NCBI RefSeq assembly: GCF_016808335.1 | Contig: NC_053139.1 | Span: 37,283,954 to 37,347,953, forward strand | Reading direction: 5' to 3' | Source: Panicum virgatum | Taxonomy: Eukaryota > Streptophyta > Magnoliopsida > Poales > Poaceae | Length of the DNA stretch: 64,000 bases | Shown here: positions 35,850 to 46,016 of the stretch, piece after piece | Numbering within the stretch: the first letter of the stretch is position 1 | Layout of the letters: each line of letters begins with the position of its first letter | The notes under the pieces: generated by a model | Database searches by the model: none | Told to the model about the DNA's origin: nothing | What the model saw: the letters and a program-made list of their open reading frames with translations, nothing else | Translations under genes and position numbers: made by a program

Positions 35850-36866
35850 TCCATGCGCTCACCCATGGTGAGGGGAGCACGAACAGAAGACCTGCGGGCG
35901 GAGCTCAACCGCAGGCGTGCGGGTGAGGACGCCCGCATCTCCGTGGAGAGGGCGCGAGAGCGCCGCCTCAACATTGAGGGCCGCAACCTCAATGCCGACT
36001 TGGACGTGGCAGCACCCAAGCCTCCGGTAAACGCCTGGATATAGGCGGGCACCCCGGTGGCTGGGGTGGGCTGCGCTGCGCTGGCGGATCACCTCCGCGC
36101 GGTGGCATGGCCGTCCAAGTTCCCCCCGCACCTGCCGGAGAAGTACAACGGTACCACTAACCCGTCGGAATTCCTGCAGGTGTACGTAACCGCCATCACA
36201 GTAGCTGGTGGTAACGACGCCGTCATGGCGAGCTACATTCATGTAGCCTTGACTGGGCCAGCCCGGACTTGGCTCATGAACCTTACTCCTGGGACGATTT
36301 AGTTCTGGGAGGAGCTCTGTATGAGGTTCACTGCGAACTTCGCCAGTGCATACCAGCAGCATGGTGTGGAGGCTCACCTCCACGCTGTGAGGCAGAAACC
36401 CGGAGAGACGCTCCGGACATTCATCTCGCGCTTCACCAAGGTACGGGATACCATTCCTCGTATCTCTGATGCATCTATTATCACTGCTTTCCGCCAGGGG
36501 GTATGTGATGAGAAGATGCTCGAGAAGCTGGCGACGCACGAGGTGGAAAGCGTTACCACGCTTTTCTCCCTGGCAGACAAGTGTGCCAGGGCCGCTGAGG
36601 GCCACGCATGGCACTCAGCCCCCCAAGACGGAGACGCCAAGGCTGGTGGCTCCGGGGCTACCACCCAAGGCGGTGGCAAAAAAAAAGAAGAACAAGAACC
36701 GGAGTCGCGGGGAGCCGCAACCCGGCTGTCCAGTCGCTGCAGCAGCGGCTCCAGCTGCTGCGGCAGCGGCTGGGGGCCAGAATGCGCATGGCAAACGCCC
36801 GCGCCCGCAAGGTGGCAGCGGAGGTCCATGCCCAGTGCATCCCACCGCTCGCCACAGCGCCGCTGA
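35850..36866 (+). pseudogene. gag: gag of the Tat element
   Basis: The retrotransposon gag core is visible as KYNGTTNPSEFLQVY, GPARTWLMNL and, after a TAG stop at 36300-36302, FWEELCMRFTANFASAYQQ and QKPGETLRTFISRF. The stop falls where a serine-tryptophan pair is usual. Past the 9-A run 36678-36686 the reading moves to another frame, where a zinc-binding CPVHPTARHSAADC box follows at about 36823-36864. Gag would form the particle that carries the RNA. Confidence 0.8.
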
Positions 36867-37875
36867 CTGCCGCGAGATCCAGAAACTCGCGAAGCGGGTC
36901 ATTAGGTGGCGTGAGCAGTCCTCCAAGGATGGCTTACCCCCTCCTCGCCAGCGGGCTGGCAAGGAGAAAGCCTCCGACAGCGAGGCCGCTGCCGGGGAAA
37001 AGGAGCTGGGGTACCAATCCCCCGCTCGGGAGCTAAAGGGCATTTACTGCCACGACAACTCCGACTCCAACAACGAGGAGCGCCGCAAGAAGCTGTACGT
37101 AATGTACAGCGGAAGCTGGGAGCTTGTCTCCCGGCGGGACGTGAAGACCCTTCGCCGAGAGGTCCTTTCGGCGAAGCCGGGGGTCCCGAAGGCGGCGCCG
37201 CACCACAGGTGGATGAACACCACCATCTCTTTCAGGCCATCTGACTACCCGGAGAACATGGCCGGGGCTGGTGTACTACCTCTAGTCACCGCCCCCGTCA
37301 TAGCCAACATCAGGCTCTATCACGTGCTGATAGACGGTGGGGCCGGCCTCAACGTCATCAGCTATGTAGCATTCAAGCAGCTGCAGATCCCGGAGTCCAA
37401 GCTGACTCCCTCTCGCCCATTCTCCGGAGTGGGCCCACATCTGGTGTTCCCTCTGGGGAGCATCACTCTACCGGTCACATTCGGGACCGAGGAGAACTTC
37501 CGCACAGAGAGCGTCCAGTTCGATGTTGCGGAGGTGAACCTCCCGTTCAATGCCATCATTGGCCGGCTAGCACTCTACCGCGTCATGGCCATTGCCCATT
37601 ACGGGTATTTGGTCCTGAAGATGCCTTCCCCTGCCGGTGTCCTCACCGTGCGGGGTGACCGCACCGCTGCCGTCGCTGCAGTTGAGAGACTGCATGCTCT
37701 GGCGGCAGAGGCTACACGTTCCGAGGAGGACCCATCCACCTCGCAAGCCAGGGCGCCTGCAAAGGCACCTAAGGTTCAGCCATCTGATACGGACGATGTT
37801 CCCGTGAAGACGGTGCAGATCGGAGCTGATTCCTCCAGGACCACCCGCATCGCGGGAAACCTGGAGGAGAAATAG
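36700..37875 (+). pseudogene. gag C terminus and aspartic protease of the Tat element
   Basis: Open in one frame to the TAG at 37873-37875. It holds the CX2HX4HX4C box near its start and the protease active site as LIDGGAGLNVIS at about 37328-37363. DGG in place of DTG/DSG is usual for Tat elements. A C-terminal hydrophobic core NAIIGRLALYRV follows. The protease would cut the polyprotein. The stop at 37873 separates it from RT. Confidence 0.8.
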
Positions 37876-38610
37876 GAAGACGCGCTCATCACTTTCCTCC
37901 AGGCAAATGTGGACGTGTTCGCCTGGGAACCATCACAGATGCCCGGGATCCCCAGGGAAGTGATCGAGCACAATATGAGGATCTACCCCGACGCCACGCT
38001 GGTACGCCAGAAGCCTCGGAAGCAGTCCGTGGAGCGGCAGAACTTCATCCGTGAAGAAGTCCGCAAGCTACTGCATGCTGGCTTCATCGAGGAGGTCCAC
38101 CACCCCGAGTGGTTGGCCAACCCGGTCGTCGTCCCAATGGCCAACGGGAAGCTTCGGATGTGCATCGACTACACCAGCCTCAATAAGGCTTGTCCTAGAG
38201 ACCCCTATCCTCTTCCACATATCAATCAGATCGTGGACTCCACCTCCGGGTGTGACCTTTTGTCTTTCCTAGATGCATACTCTAGTTTCCACTAGATTCA
38301 GATGTCTAGAGAGAATAGAAAGCATACTGCTTTTGTAACAGTGGATGGACTTTATTGCTATATTATCATGCCATATGGCCTACAGAATGACTTACCCATA
38401 TTTGTATGAGCTATGAACAAAACCTTCTGTAATCTAATTAGAGATATAGTTGAGGTGTATGTTGATGACATTGTGGTCAAGACTAAGGTAGGGTCAACAC
38501 TAGTTGAAGACCTGTCCCTCGTCGTCGACCGGCTACTGGATCTATCGCCGCTCTTAGCCGCTTCATATCGAGGCTGGCTGAGAGGGTCCTCCCCTTCTTC
38601 AAGCTATTGA
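37876..38610 (+). pseudogene. reverse transcriptase of the Tat element, deleted
   Basis: RT blocks read FVPMANGKLRMCIDYTSLNKA-like fingers (with VVPMANGKLRMCIDY), LLSFLDAY, and the catalytic YVDD at 38458-38469. TAG at 38293-38295 follows a histidine where HQI is expected. After the YVDD box the thumb region is mostly missing: the sequence passes from the start of the post-YVDD segment almost directly to the connection domain (LPFFKLLKR). From about 38258 to 38515 the DNA is clearly AT-richer than its flanks while still reading as RT. The enzyme cannot work. Confidence 0.85.
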
Positions 38611-40181
38611 AGAGGTCCGGTCCATTCTCTTGGACCGAACAGGCTGAACAAGCCTTCCAGGAGCTGAAGCAGCACCTCACCTCGCTGCCAGTATTGGTGG
38701 CTCCAGAGCCAGGTGAGACGTTGTTTATGTATCTTGCTGCGTCTGTAGAAGCGGTCAGCATGGTCCTGGTCGCCGAGAGGACGGAGCAAGCTCGCCAGGG
38801 GGATACCAGGGTCTCCCCGGCCAAGGATGGTGGGCCGGACCCCGGACATCGGGGCCCGGCAGCCACTCCTCTGTCTGAAGGTCCGGACCCCAGACAAGGG
38901 GGTCCGGAGGAGCCCCGTCCCAGTGGGAACCTAAAACCACTGGGGGCCCGAGGACCTGACGTGGTGGATAAAGGCGAACCGGACCCGGCCGCCAGGGTCC
39001 AGACCATCCAGAAGCCAGTCTACTACGTCAGCGAAGTCCTCCACGAGGCAAAGGCCGGGTATCTTGAGACGCATAAGCTTATGTATGCCATACTTATTGC
39101 GTCCATGAAACTGCGCCACTACTTTCAGGCACATCGAGTTGTTGTTGTGACCTCTTACCCGCTAAGAGCGATCCTGCACAACTCCAACGCCACGGGCAAC
39201 ATCGCCAAGTGGGCAGCAGAGTTGGCTGAGTTCCAGCTGGATTTCCAGCCTCACCATGCAGTCAAAAGCCAGATCCTGGCTGATTTCATAGCAGAATGGA
39301 CTACTTCCCCCAAGCAATTCTGGGGTCCGAACCTCAATGCTGGACCCCCGGAGCCGGAAGTCAGGACGCCAGTCTTCACCGAGCCCCACTGGACACTCTA
39401 CTTCGACGGGTCCGTCCGCAAGCAGTGGGCTGGAGCTGGTGTGGTCCTCATCGACCCAAACGGAGATCAGCTGAAGTACATGGTGCACCTTGAGTTCAAG
39501 GCCACCAACAACATGGCGGAGTACGAAGCTCTGATCTTTGGCCTGACACAAGCCCTGTCTCTGGGGGTCCGGCAGCTTCTGGTGAAGGGAGATTCTCAGC
39601 TAATCATCAAGCAGGTCCGAGGGGATTGCAGCTGCAACAATCCCCAGCTCGCGGCATACCTCATCCATGTGAGGAAGCTCGAGAAGGACTTCGACGCCCT
39701 GGAACTACAACATGTTCCCCGCGAACTCAACTCAGCAGCAGATGATCTCTCCGCGAGAGCATCTACCTGGGCATCCGTGCCCAAGGGTGTCTTCGAAAGA
39801 CAGTTGCTGAGACCTACCGCCCAACCTGCCGAACTGGGTGAAGGGGATCAAGCTAGCACCTCGAAGCTAGCGGTCCCGGCGGCATTCCACCTGTGGTGCC
39901 CGCCCTGGGTAGTGAGCTCTGTTGAGGATCCTGGAGACCTCATAGAGCCACTCCCACCTTCTCAGGGAGCTCCCGATGCATGGATCTCCGAGATCCGGGA
40001 CTACCTGAAAGACAATATCCTTCCTGTTAACGATGTATCCGCTGAGCACATAGTACGATTGGCTAAACGTTATGCGGTGGTAGAAGGGGATCTCTACTGC
40101 CGTGACGCCAATGGTGTCCTCATGCGGTGCATTTCCCAGGGAGAGGGCCGTGAGTTGCTCGCGGAAATCCATGGAGGCTAG
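38607..40181 (+). pseudogene. two RNase H domains of the Tat element
   Basis: A 524-codon open stretch. The first domain (about 38610-39310) is the gypsy RNase H, with weakened active-site context (LFMYLAASVEAVSMVLVAER), a proline-rich insert from 38800 to 39010, then KPVYYVSEVLHEAKAGYLET and ILADFIAEW. The second (about 39385-39790) is an archaeal/plant-type RNase H, with LYFDGS, NNMAEYEAL, VKGDSQLIIKQV and a conserved C-terminal aspartate (SAADDLS). The first is a degraded connection-like remnant and the second keeps DEDD-type residues. The 40179-40181 TAG cuts it from integrase. Confidence 0.85.
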
Positions 40182-41213
40182 TGTGGAAGTCATTCCTCAT
40201 CTCGCACGCTTGTTGGCAAGGCCTTTCGGCATGGCTTCTACTGGCCGACAGCACTCCAGGATGCGGCTGAGCTGGTAAAGTCCTGCAAAGCATGCCAGTC
40301 CCATGCAAAGCAAATACACACACCGGCTCAAGTTCTGCAAATGATCCCGCCCTCATGGCCATTCGCCGTATGGGGCGTGGATATCCTGGGGCCGTTTCCC
40401 CGGGCCGTCGGCGGGTACCGGTTCCTCTATGTCGCCATTGATAGGTTCACAAAATGGCCGTAGGTTACCCCTGAGGTGAACATCACCATAAAGTCAGCAG
40501 TCGCATTCCTCAAGTCCATTGTGTGCAGATTTGGCGTCCCAAACCGCATCATCGCGGACAACGGGACCCAATTCAAAAGCAGACTCTTCCAAGAGTACTG
40601 CGAGGACATCGGCATCCAGTTATGCTTTGCATCCGTGGCACATCCCCGCAGCAATGGACAGGTCGAGAGAGCGAATGCAGAGATCCTCAGGGGACTCAAG
40701 ACCCGCACCTACAACAGCTTGAAGAAGCATGGTGCCAAATGAATTGATGAGCTTCCGTGTGTGCTATGGGGCAACCGGACCACACCCAGCCGAGCCACCG
40801 GGGAGACTCCATTCTTCCTGGTCTACGGGGCTGAAGCATGCCTTCCCTCAGAAATTCACCTGGGCTCCCCACGGGTCCAGGCTTTTGACGAGTCCATGTA
40901 GGAACAACTGTGGCGTGACGACGTGGACTTCGTTGACGAACGAAGGTGGCGAGCAGCAATCCGAAATTCACGTTACAACCAGGCGCTCAGGCGCTATCAT
41001 CAATGGTTCGTGCACAGTAGGGAGCTCCGGGCTGGCGACCTTGTCCTGAGGCGGAACCTGAACCGAGCAGGGCTCCACAAACTCTCCCCCAGCTAGGAGG
41101 GGCCCTTCAAGGTTACAGAAGTATGCCGGCCCAGATGCATTCGCCTTGCCACAGAAGATGGAGTGCCACTGCCCAATCAATGGAATATAGAGCATCTGCG
41201 TAAGTTTTACACT
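40182..41213 (+). pseudogene. integrase of the Tat element
   Basis: It holds the zinc-binding end (CKACQSHAK), the catalytic core with aspartates in VDILGPF and ADNGTQF and the glutamate in NGQVERANAEIL, and a C-terminal GDLVLRR box. Stops at 40461-40463 and 40739-40741, with further ones near 40900 and 41095, break it. The order after RNase H confirms Ty3/gypsy. Confidence 0.85.
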
Positions 41214-41265
41214 TAGTCAGAGCAGGGAAATGAATTTTTCCTTTGTAATAAGATAGAATTAGCGT

Positions 41266-41400
41266 GCGGACCAGAGCGGTGGAGGTCCGCCCTCGTAAAC
41301 CCGGCCTCTGGCATCCATCGCACTGTCGGCTAGCATTAACGCGCGGCCCAGAGCGGTAGAGGTCCGCCCTCATAAACCCGGCCTCTGACATCCATCGCGC
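41266..41400 (+). repeat. two-copy tandem repeat in the Tat 3' region
   Basis: Two units contain CAGAGCGGT, GAGGTCCGCCCT and AACCCGGCCTCTG. They are related to 2453-2590 in the non-autonomous element. Confidence 0.7.
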
Positions 41401-41989
41401 AAGCTATGTATATCAAGTTGCAAAGGAAAGATTTCCTCCCAGTTCTGTCTTTGTGTCAAATTTTATTTCGCATTTCGATTCTCGAGTTAGTTTTTCTCTT
41501 TCTAACCCCCCGCGCGGACTTCCATTCTTGTCGCTACAGCTAAGATCTGTATTGAGTTGCGGGACTGCCATACAGGTCCGGACCCTCTTGTTGCTGGGAG
41601 AGGGGTCCGGACCCCTAGGGACCTGCTCTAGAGAGGGGGTGCTTGTTTCCTGGGGTGGTCCGGAGTCCTGTGTAGCCGCTCAGCCGGTTCCGTATCCAAA
41701 GCCTACACACTCCACCACCCTGTAACGAGTGCTCTAGTACCCGGAGCTGGGTAATTAGGGGCCCGGACCTCGTTCTAGCTCAAGGGTTGGCTTCCTAAGT
41801 CCTACACGGCAGGTCCAGCCCCATATCTCAAAGTATCGAGTACGACAGAATGACCTCACCCACCGCTAGGAGGGGTCTGGAACGTCGGAGCCAGGTCCGG
41901 TAAAGTCATGTTTGTTTCCTGGAGTGGTCCGGAGCCCTATGTAGCGCCTTAGCCTGGTTCCGCGCCCTAAGCCTACGCACTCCACCACT

Positions 41990-43180
41990 CTATAACAAGC
42001 ATTGAACTGCTTCTCCCGACGACGCGCCGGAGCTGCCCCGGGGCTGGCTGGGACCGCTCGTGGTGGCGCTACCAGCCATGTCCTGCTTGCCCTTGGCGGT
42101 GGGGCCGGTCCCCGCGGCGCTAGGCACGGCTTGCTCCCCGGACGCACCAGGGATCCGGATCCCACAGTCCGGGTCGCCTCCGGTCTGGCGCGCTGCCAAC
42201 CCACCGTCGTCGAGGGTCGGCAGGGTGGCCAGCACCGCGGTCCTCAGGCGTGAGTCCTCGCAGAGGGGGACGACACCCCGAGGAAGGATCAGGTGCTCCG
42301 GGATGAAGATCTCCCCCATCACCGCCCGCACCAAGACCTCCAGGGCTTCCTGGGTCAAATCGCTCCCCTCTCCGCGGTGGGTCCTGTTGCATTCGTTTGG
42401 GCCGATGAAGCTCCAAGCAGGACGCAGCCGCTGCTTCAGGGGGGCGATCCGGCGCTTCTAGAAATCCCCAAGCACGTGCAGCGAGGTGAGGCCGCCCTCC
42501 GCCAGCGACCTGATCTTGCTCAGCACGGGGTCGAACGCCGGCGGCAGGGACGGCTTTGCCCGCCAGGACTGGCGGTCGGAGGCAGGTCCCTCGGTCGGCA
42601 AGGCGAGGCGCTCGTTGGCCTCGGTGGTGGCGATCACCCATTCCTTGCGCCACTCCTCCCACTTCCCGCCAATGAGGCCGGGAATATAGGGCGTCGGCAG
42701 GTCGCTCCTCGTCTGGAAGTAGTACGCCCCCACCTCATCCTCCCTTTCCCGGACTTCACCAAAACGAAGAAGTGGCGGAAGAGGATGACGCAGGGCCGCA
42801 CCCCCACGAACATCTCGCATAGATGGACGAAGATGGATGTCAGCAGGAGGGAGTGGGGCGTGAGGTGCTGGAGCTAGAGGTCGAAGTCTTCCAGCAGCAA
42901 CAGCAGGAACGAAGAGACCGGCAGCCCCACGCCGGTGGAAATGTGCGAGATGAACAGCACAAATGCCCCGGCGCGTAGATTGCTGAGGGGAACCGAGCCT
43001 GCTCGAATCCCCTAGGCAGTCTCCTGTGGACTCCACCCAAGCAGGCGGCGCACCGTGTTCAGCTCCTCCTCGGTCCGGAAATGACGGGGGCGAGCCAGGG
43101 ATGACATCTCGCTGTGGAGGGGTGGAGCAATCTACGCAGAAGAGCAAGGGAAGAGGAGGCTCGAAGGCAAAGGGGCGCAA
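41990..43180 (-). pseudogene. antisense ORF of the Tat element, gypsy-type 'transposase 28' like
   Basis: Antisense to the retrotransposon genes. In one frame it reads FVHLCEMFVGVRPCVILFRH at about 42770-42830, which is the signature of the plant 'putative gypsy type transposon' domain found in antisense ORFs of Grande and RIRE2 type elements. Upstream in the same frame is a hydrophobic AFVLFISHISTGVGLPVSSF segment. The reading then passes to the frame with GGKWEEWRKEWVIATTEANE, and past a stop near 42459 to an alanine/glycine-rich tail. There is a TAG in the FDL...LQHLTPHS segment near 42877. Function is unknown. It is broken by two stops and at least one frame change. Confidence 0.75.
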
Positions 43181-43715
43181 AGGTTGGAAGGAAGAAGGCG
43201 AATGCGGAAAAGTAACCGCGATATGCGGTTCGTCCCTTTATGAAGCCTGACCCAACCAGCGCGCCCCCGGAACCGTCGCTGGAACCCAAGCGGCGCCCAC
43301 GCCTGGTGTTAACCGCCCAGTCCATGACAAGGGGGCCCAGGCCCACCTGTCAGGGAGGGTGGGTAACAAACAAAGGTGTGATAAGGCGGGATCTGAACCG
43401 TCGCCCGCGCGCGAAGCGAGGCGGAAGCTGAGTTGATGTGCGCGCTTAAAGCGCTGGCATGACCAGGCTTTTCGGGAACTGCACTTATAGTAAATATCCC
43501 GTTTACTCCGGCCGCAACAATGCCGAGCGTCGCTCTTGTGACTAGGTGTACCACTATGCGTGGGGGCCACGAGTCAGTAAGCCGTTGCGATGTGATGATG
43601 CAGCGAAAAACCCGATGGATGGTCAAAGCTGGACGAGACTCCTGCAGTAAGAGGCTTCAAGTTATGCAGAGCCAAATCACAGTAGTGGCCCCACCTGCGG
43701 GTTCGTCATCTCTCC

Positions 43716-43736
43716 CGAGGTGGGCCCGGGGGCCAC
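43716..43736 (+). promoter_or_regulatory. polypurine tract of the Tat element
   Basis: A G-rich tract (GAGGTGGGCCCGGGGGCCAC) ends at the 3' LTR. It is nearly the same as the tract at 3468-3485. Confidence 0.7.
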
Positions 43737-44809
43737 TGTCGGTATCCTATAGCAGGGATACCCATTCTTACTGCAGCAAGGCAGGACTCGCATAGTCATC
43801 CGTAACTACGCCATAAGGGGCGGAGCAGCCGGGCCCCACCGGTCAGGCTCTTTCCTCGCCAGGCCAACGGCCCCGGATCCGCTCCCCGCTCTGGGACGGG
43901 CCCGGTGACGCCACGTGTCCCTGAGGAAGGGAAGCTCCGAGCCAACAGCCGAGGACTCGGACCCCCCCCATAGGGGTCCGGGACCTCCTCGCGCTCGTCC
44001 GGACCTCCCACGCGCGTAGAACCAACATGCCGCCGGAGGGGGGGTCCGGAGCCGCCACGTGTCCCGCAGGCGCGGGCACGGGCGCGGTACTTCCGCTGAA
44101 AGACTCGCCCACCCACCGCATTCAATGCGGGTTGTTGAGGCGTGCTCTACCGCCGCGGCACGCGGGGCAGCCTTTGTCAGGCCTCACTGTAGACCGCATA
44201 TTACCGAGGTACACAATGCAGCCGCATGCGCCGCATTCGCGCAGAGACTGTCTGCCGCATTAAATGGATACGACGGCACGACACTTTTCCATCATATCGC
44301 CTACGCGGCAAGCTACACCGCCGTTCAGCTACGCTGCAGGCGACGCCGCAAGCTACGCCTGGCGCCGTTTCGACAAGACAGGGCAAAGCACGCCGGCCGG
44401 AAGATCCCCGCGGGCAGGCAAGGAAATCCAGGAATGAGATCTCCTTCGCCTGAAACGCCATAATGTATGAACAGTATGATATTTTATACTACATCGGTTG
44501 GGCCCACCTGTCGGGGACCCAACGGCCATGTACGCGCCTCCCTTGAGATATAAAAGGGAGGCGCTCGCTACGGACACACACACTCTGGACTCGGCACTAG
44601 ACACGCCGAAGCTCTCTCAGACTCAAGCAATACAACACATAGTGGACGTAGGGTATTACGCTCCGGCGGCCCGAACCACTCTAAACCTGCTGTGTTCATC
44701 GTGTTCTTCCAGCGAGATCGAAGTCCTAGCTAACCCCTCGAGTTCATACTCCCTTAGGGCTTAGGCGGGTGTATTCCGCCACCTGACTGTGGGTTTGCAC
44801 ACTACGACA
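43737..44809 (+). repeat. 3' LTR of the Tat element
   Basis: 1,073 bp, from TGTCGGTATCC to TACGACA. It is close to 34360-35403, with a segment of about 30 bp near 44722 that the 5' copy lacks. Confidence 0.9.
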
Positions 44810-45060
44810 TATTCTGAAGTTAGTTTTATAAACTGATTTTGTTTGACATCGTAATTAGTGGTCAAAGTTTCTCAGTACTCTTGGTGCAGGGAACCAAACA
44901 GGGCCGCTCTGGCGATGGCCATCTTGGTCTCTGCGCTCCTCGCATGCCTGGCTTTGCGCATCACAATGTGAGCACAGCACCAAACCTCTTCCTTTCTCTC
45001 ACCGACATAGATCGATCGCCCTGATACCTGATGGATGTGATTGTTACTGCGATCTGCATC

Positions 45061-45781
45061 TAGTGGCGGAGCGTGACGTTAAACCAAGGGGTGCCATTTG
45101 GCAAAGCCATGATTAGTTCAATCAAGTTCCGCATCTAGCAAGCCTAATGCATCAATAATTCTTGAGAAGAAACAAAAAAAAATCACACATAACAATCGGA
45201 TAAGGACCTGCGGCGGTACAGGGAGTGCAAGAGCTGTGAGCACAGGCTTTGCAGTTGTAGCATCTCTCGAGTACAGTGGTGCATGGAGGCTAGTTGAGCA
45301 TGTAGATTGGTTGGTGGTAGTGTCACGACAAGGCAAGCACACGAAGGTGTGTCGTCATCAATGCATTAGAGCATGTCCAATAATAGAGCCCGTTATTGTC
45401 TCTTAAATTTATAAGTGACACCTATAAAATGACTCATACAATAAGTTGTCTTTCACTTTGTCTCTTCCCGTGGGTCCATGATCATTTTCTGTCTTTCTCT
45501 CTCCACTTCATTTACTCTCGCTGTCTAGGAGCGTGTGAAGAGGCGGCTCTTAAACAAGATCCTCTGCTCCAACTTTTTGCTTTTCTCTCTGTGCCACATA
45601 AGCAAACAAAGAGCTATAAGACGCTTGTTGTACTTGCTCTTAGGCGAGCGACAGCGTGCCTCTGCAATCGGATGGATGTTTAAAAGACATGCTGGCATGC
45701 AAATTTAGATGTTCGCTGAGTGCTTTTGTCCTGGCGAAGGGGGCCGGAGCCCCGTATGGTCCTCACGAGGCTCCGCCACTG
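45061..45781. mobile_element. 721-bp hAT-type non-autonomous element
   Basis: Ends TAGTGGCGGAGC and GCTCCGCCACTG form inverted repeats, and the 8-bp duplication TCTGCATC lies at 45053-45060 and 45782-45789. It lies just after exon 1 of the peptide gene and carries a nested MITE (45369-45639). No transposase is seen. Confidence 0.88.
45369..45639. mobile_element. Tourist-like MITE nested in the hAT element
   Basis: Ends GAGCATGTCCAATAATAG and GTTGTACTTGCTC are inverted repeats with TTA at 45366-45368 and 45640-45642. This fits PIF/Harbinger. Confidence 0.75.
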
Positions 45782-46016
45782 TCTGCATCGACGAGCCGTC
45801 CTTAGCCGCCGAAGGCGGCTACCCGAACAGTCTCACCGGCGCGAGCGCTGACGCCGCCGCCGCCGATGAGGGCAAGGTGAAGGTGACGCTGATATTCTGC
45901 GTGATACAACCGTACTTCTGCATGCCGCCCAGTGCCTGCTCCTACTGCATCAGGACGGACAAGTACTACATGACCGACGGGAGTGCAAGGCCAACTGCGG
46001 CCCTAGGCGTCTCTGA

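Larger units (their letters stand above)
34360..44809 (+). mobile_element. Ty3/gypsy LTR retrotransposon, Tat clade, degenerate
   Basis: 10,450 bp with LTRs at 34360-35403 and 43737-44809. The order is gag, protease, RT, gypsy RNase H, a second RNase H, integrase, then a long 3' region with an antisense ORF. That order places it in Ty3/gypsy, and the second archaeal-type RNase H plus the antisense ORF are marks of the Tat clade (Grande and RIRE2 relatives). At least eight nonsense changes, a frame change at an A-run and an internal RT deletion make it non-autonomous now. The flanking pentamers are GGTTC (34355-34359) and TATTC (44810-44814), which do not match fully. Confidence 0.92.
34118..44905. 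mobile_element. Tourist-like MITE split by the Tat element (parts 34118-34359 and 44810-44905)
   Basis: Ends GGCCTTGTTTGG and CCAAACAGGGCC are inverted repeats, and the 3-bp GCT flanks them at 34115-34117 and 44906-44908. The 338 bp of MITE are cut by the LTR element. The same terminal family occurs at 49902-50268 (GGCCGTGTTTAGTTC). Confidence 0.8.
34082..46016 (+). pseudogene. small secreted cysteine-rich peptide gene, broken by nested insertions
   Basis: Exon 1 is in two parts, 34082-34117 and 44906-44967, separated by a MITE that itself holds a 10.4-kb LTR element. Leaving out the insertion and one copy of the GCT duplication, the frame runs on without a break from a glycine-rich start into a hydrophobic AILVSALLACLAL segment typical of a signal peptide, then a GTGAGC donor at 44968. 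A second exon lies within about 45790-46016, after a hAT element. It reads GKVKVTLIFCVIQPYFC and further cysteines, but needs a frame change near 45975 to reach the ECKANC ending and the stop at 46014-46016. The ECxANC ending and small size recall grass MEG/ESF-type secreted peptides; that family link is inference. The exact exon 2 acceptor is unresolved. It cannot make its protein now. Confidence 0.6.

Noticed and set aside
38607..40181. Single open frame of 524 codons as a possible host RNase H gene
   Set aside because: It sits between RT and integrase motifs inside the LTR element and reads as the two RNase H domains of a Tat polyprotein.
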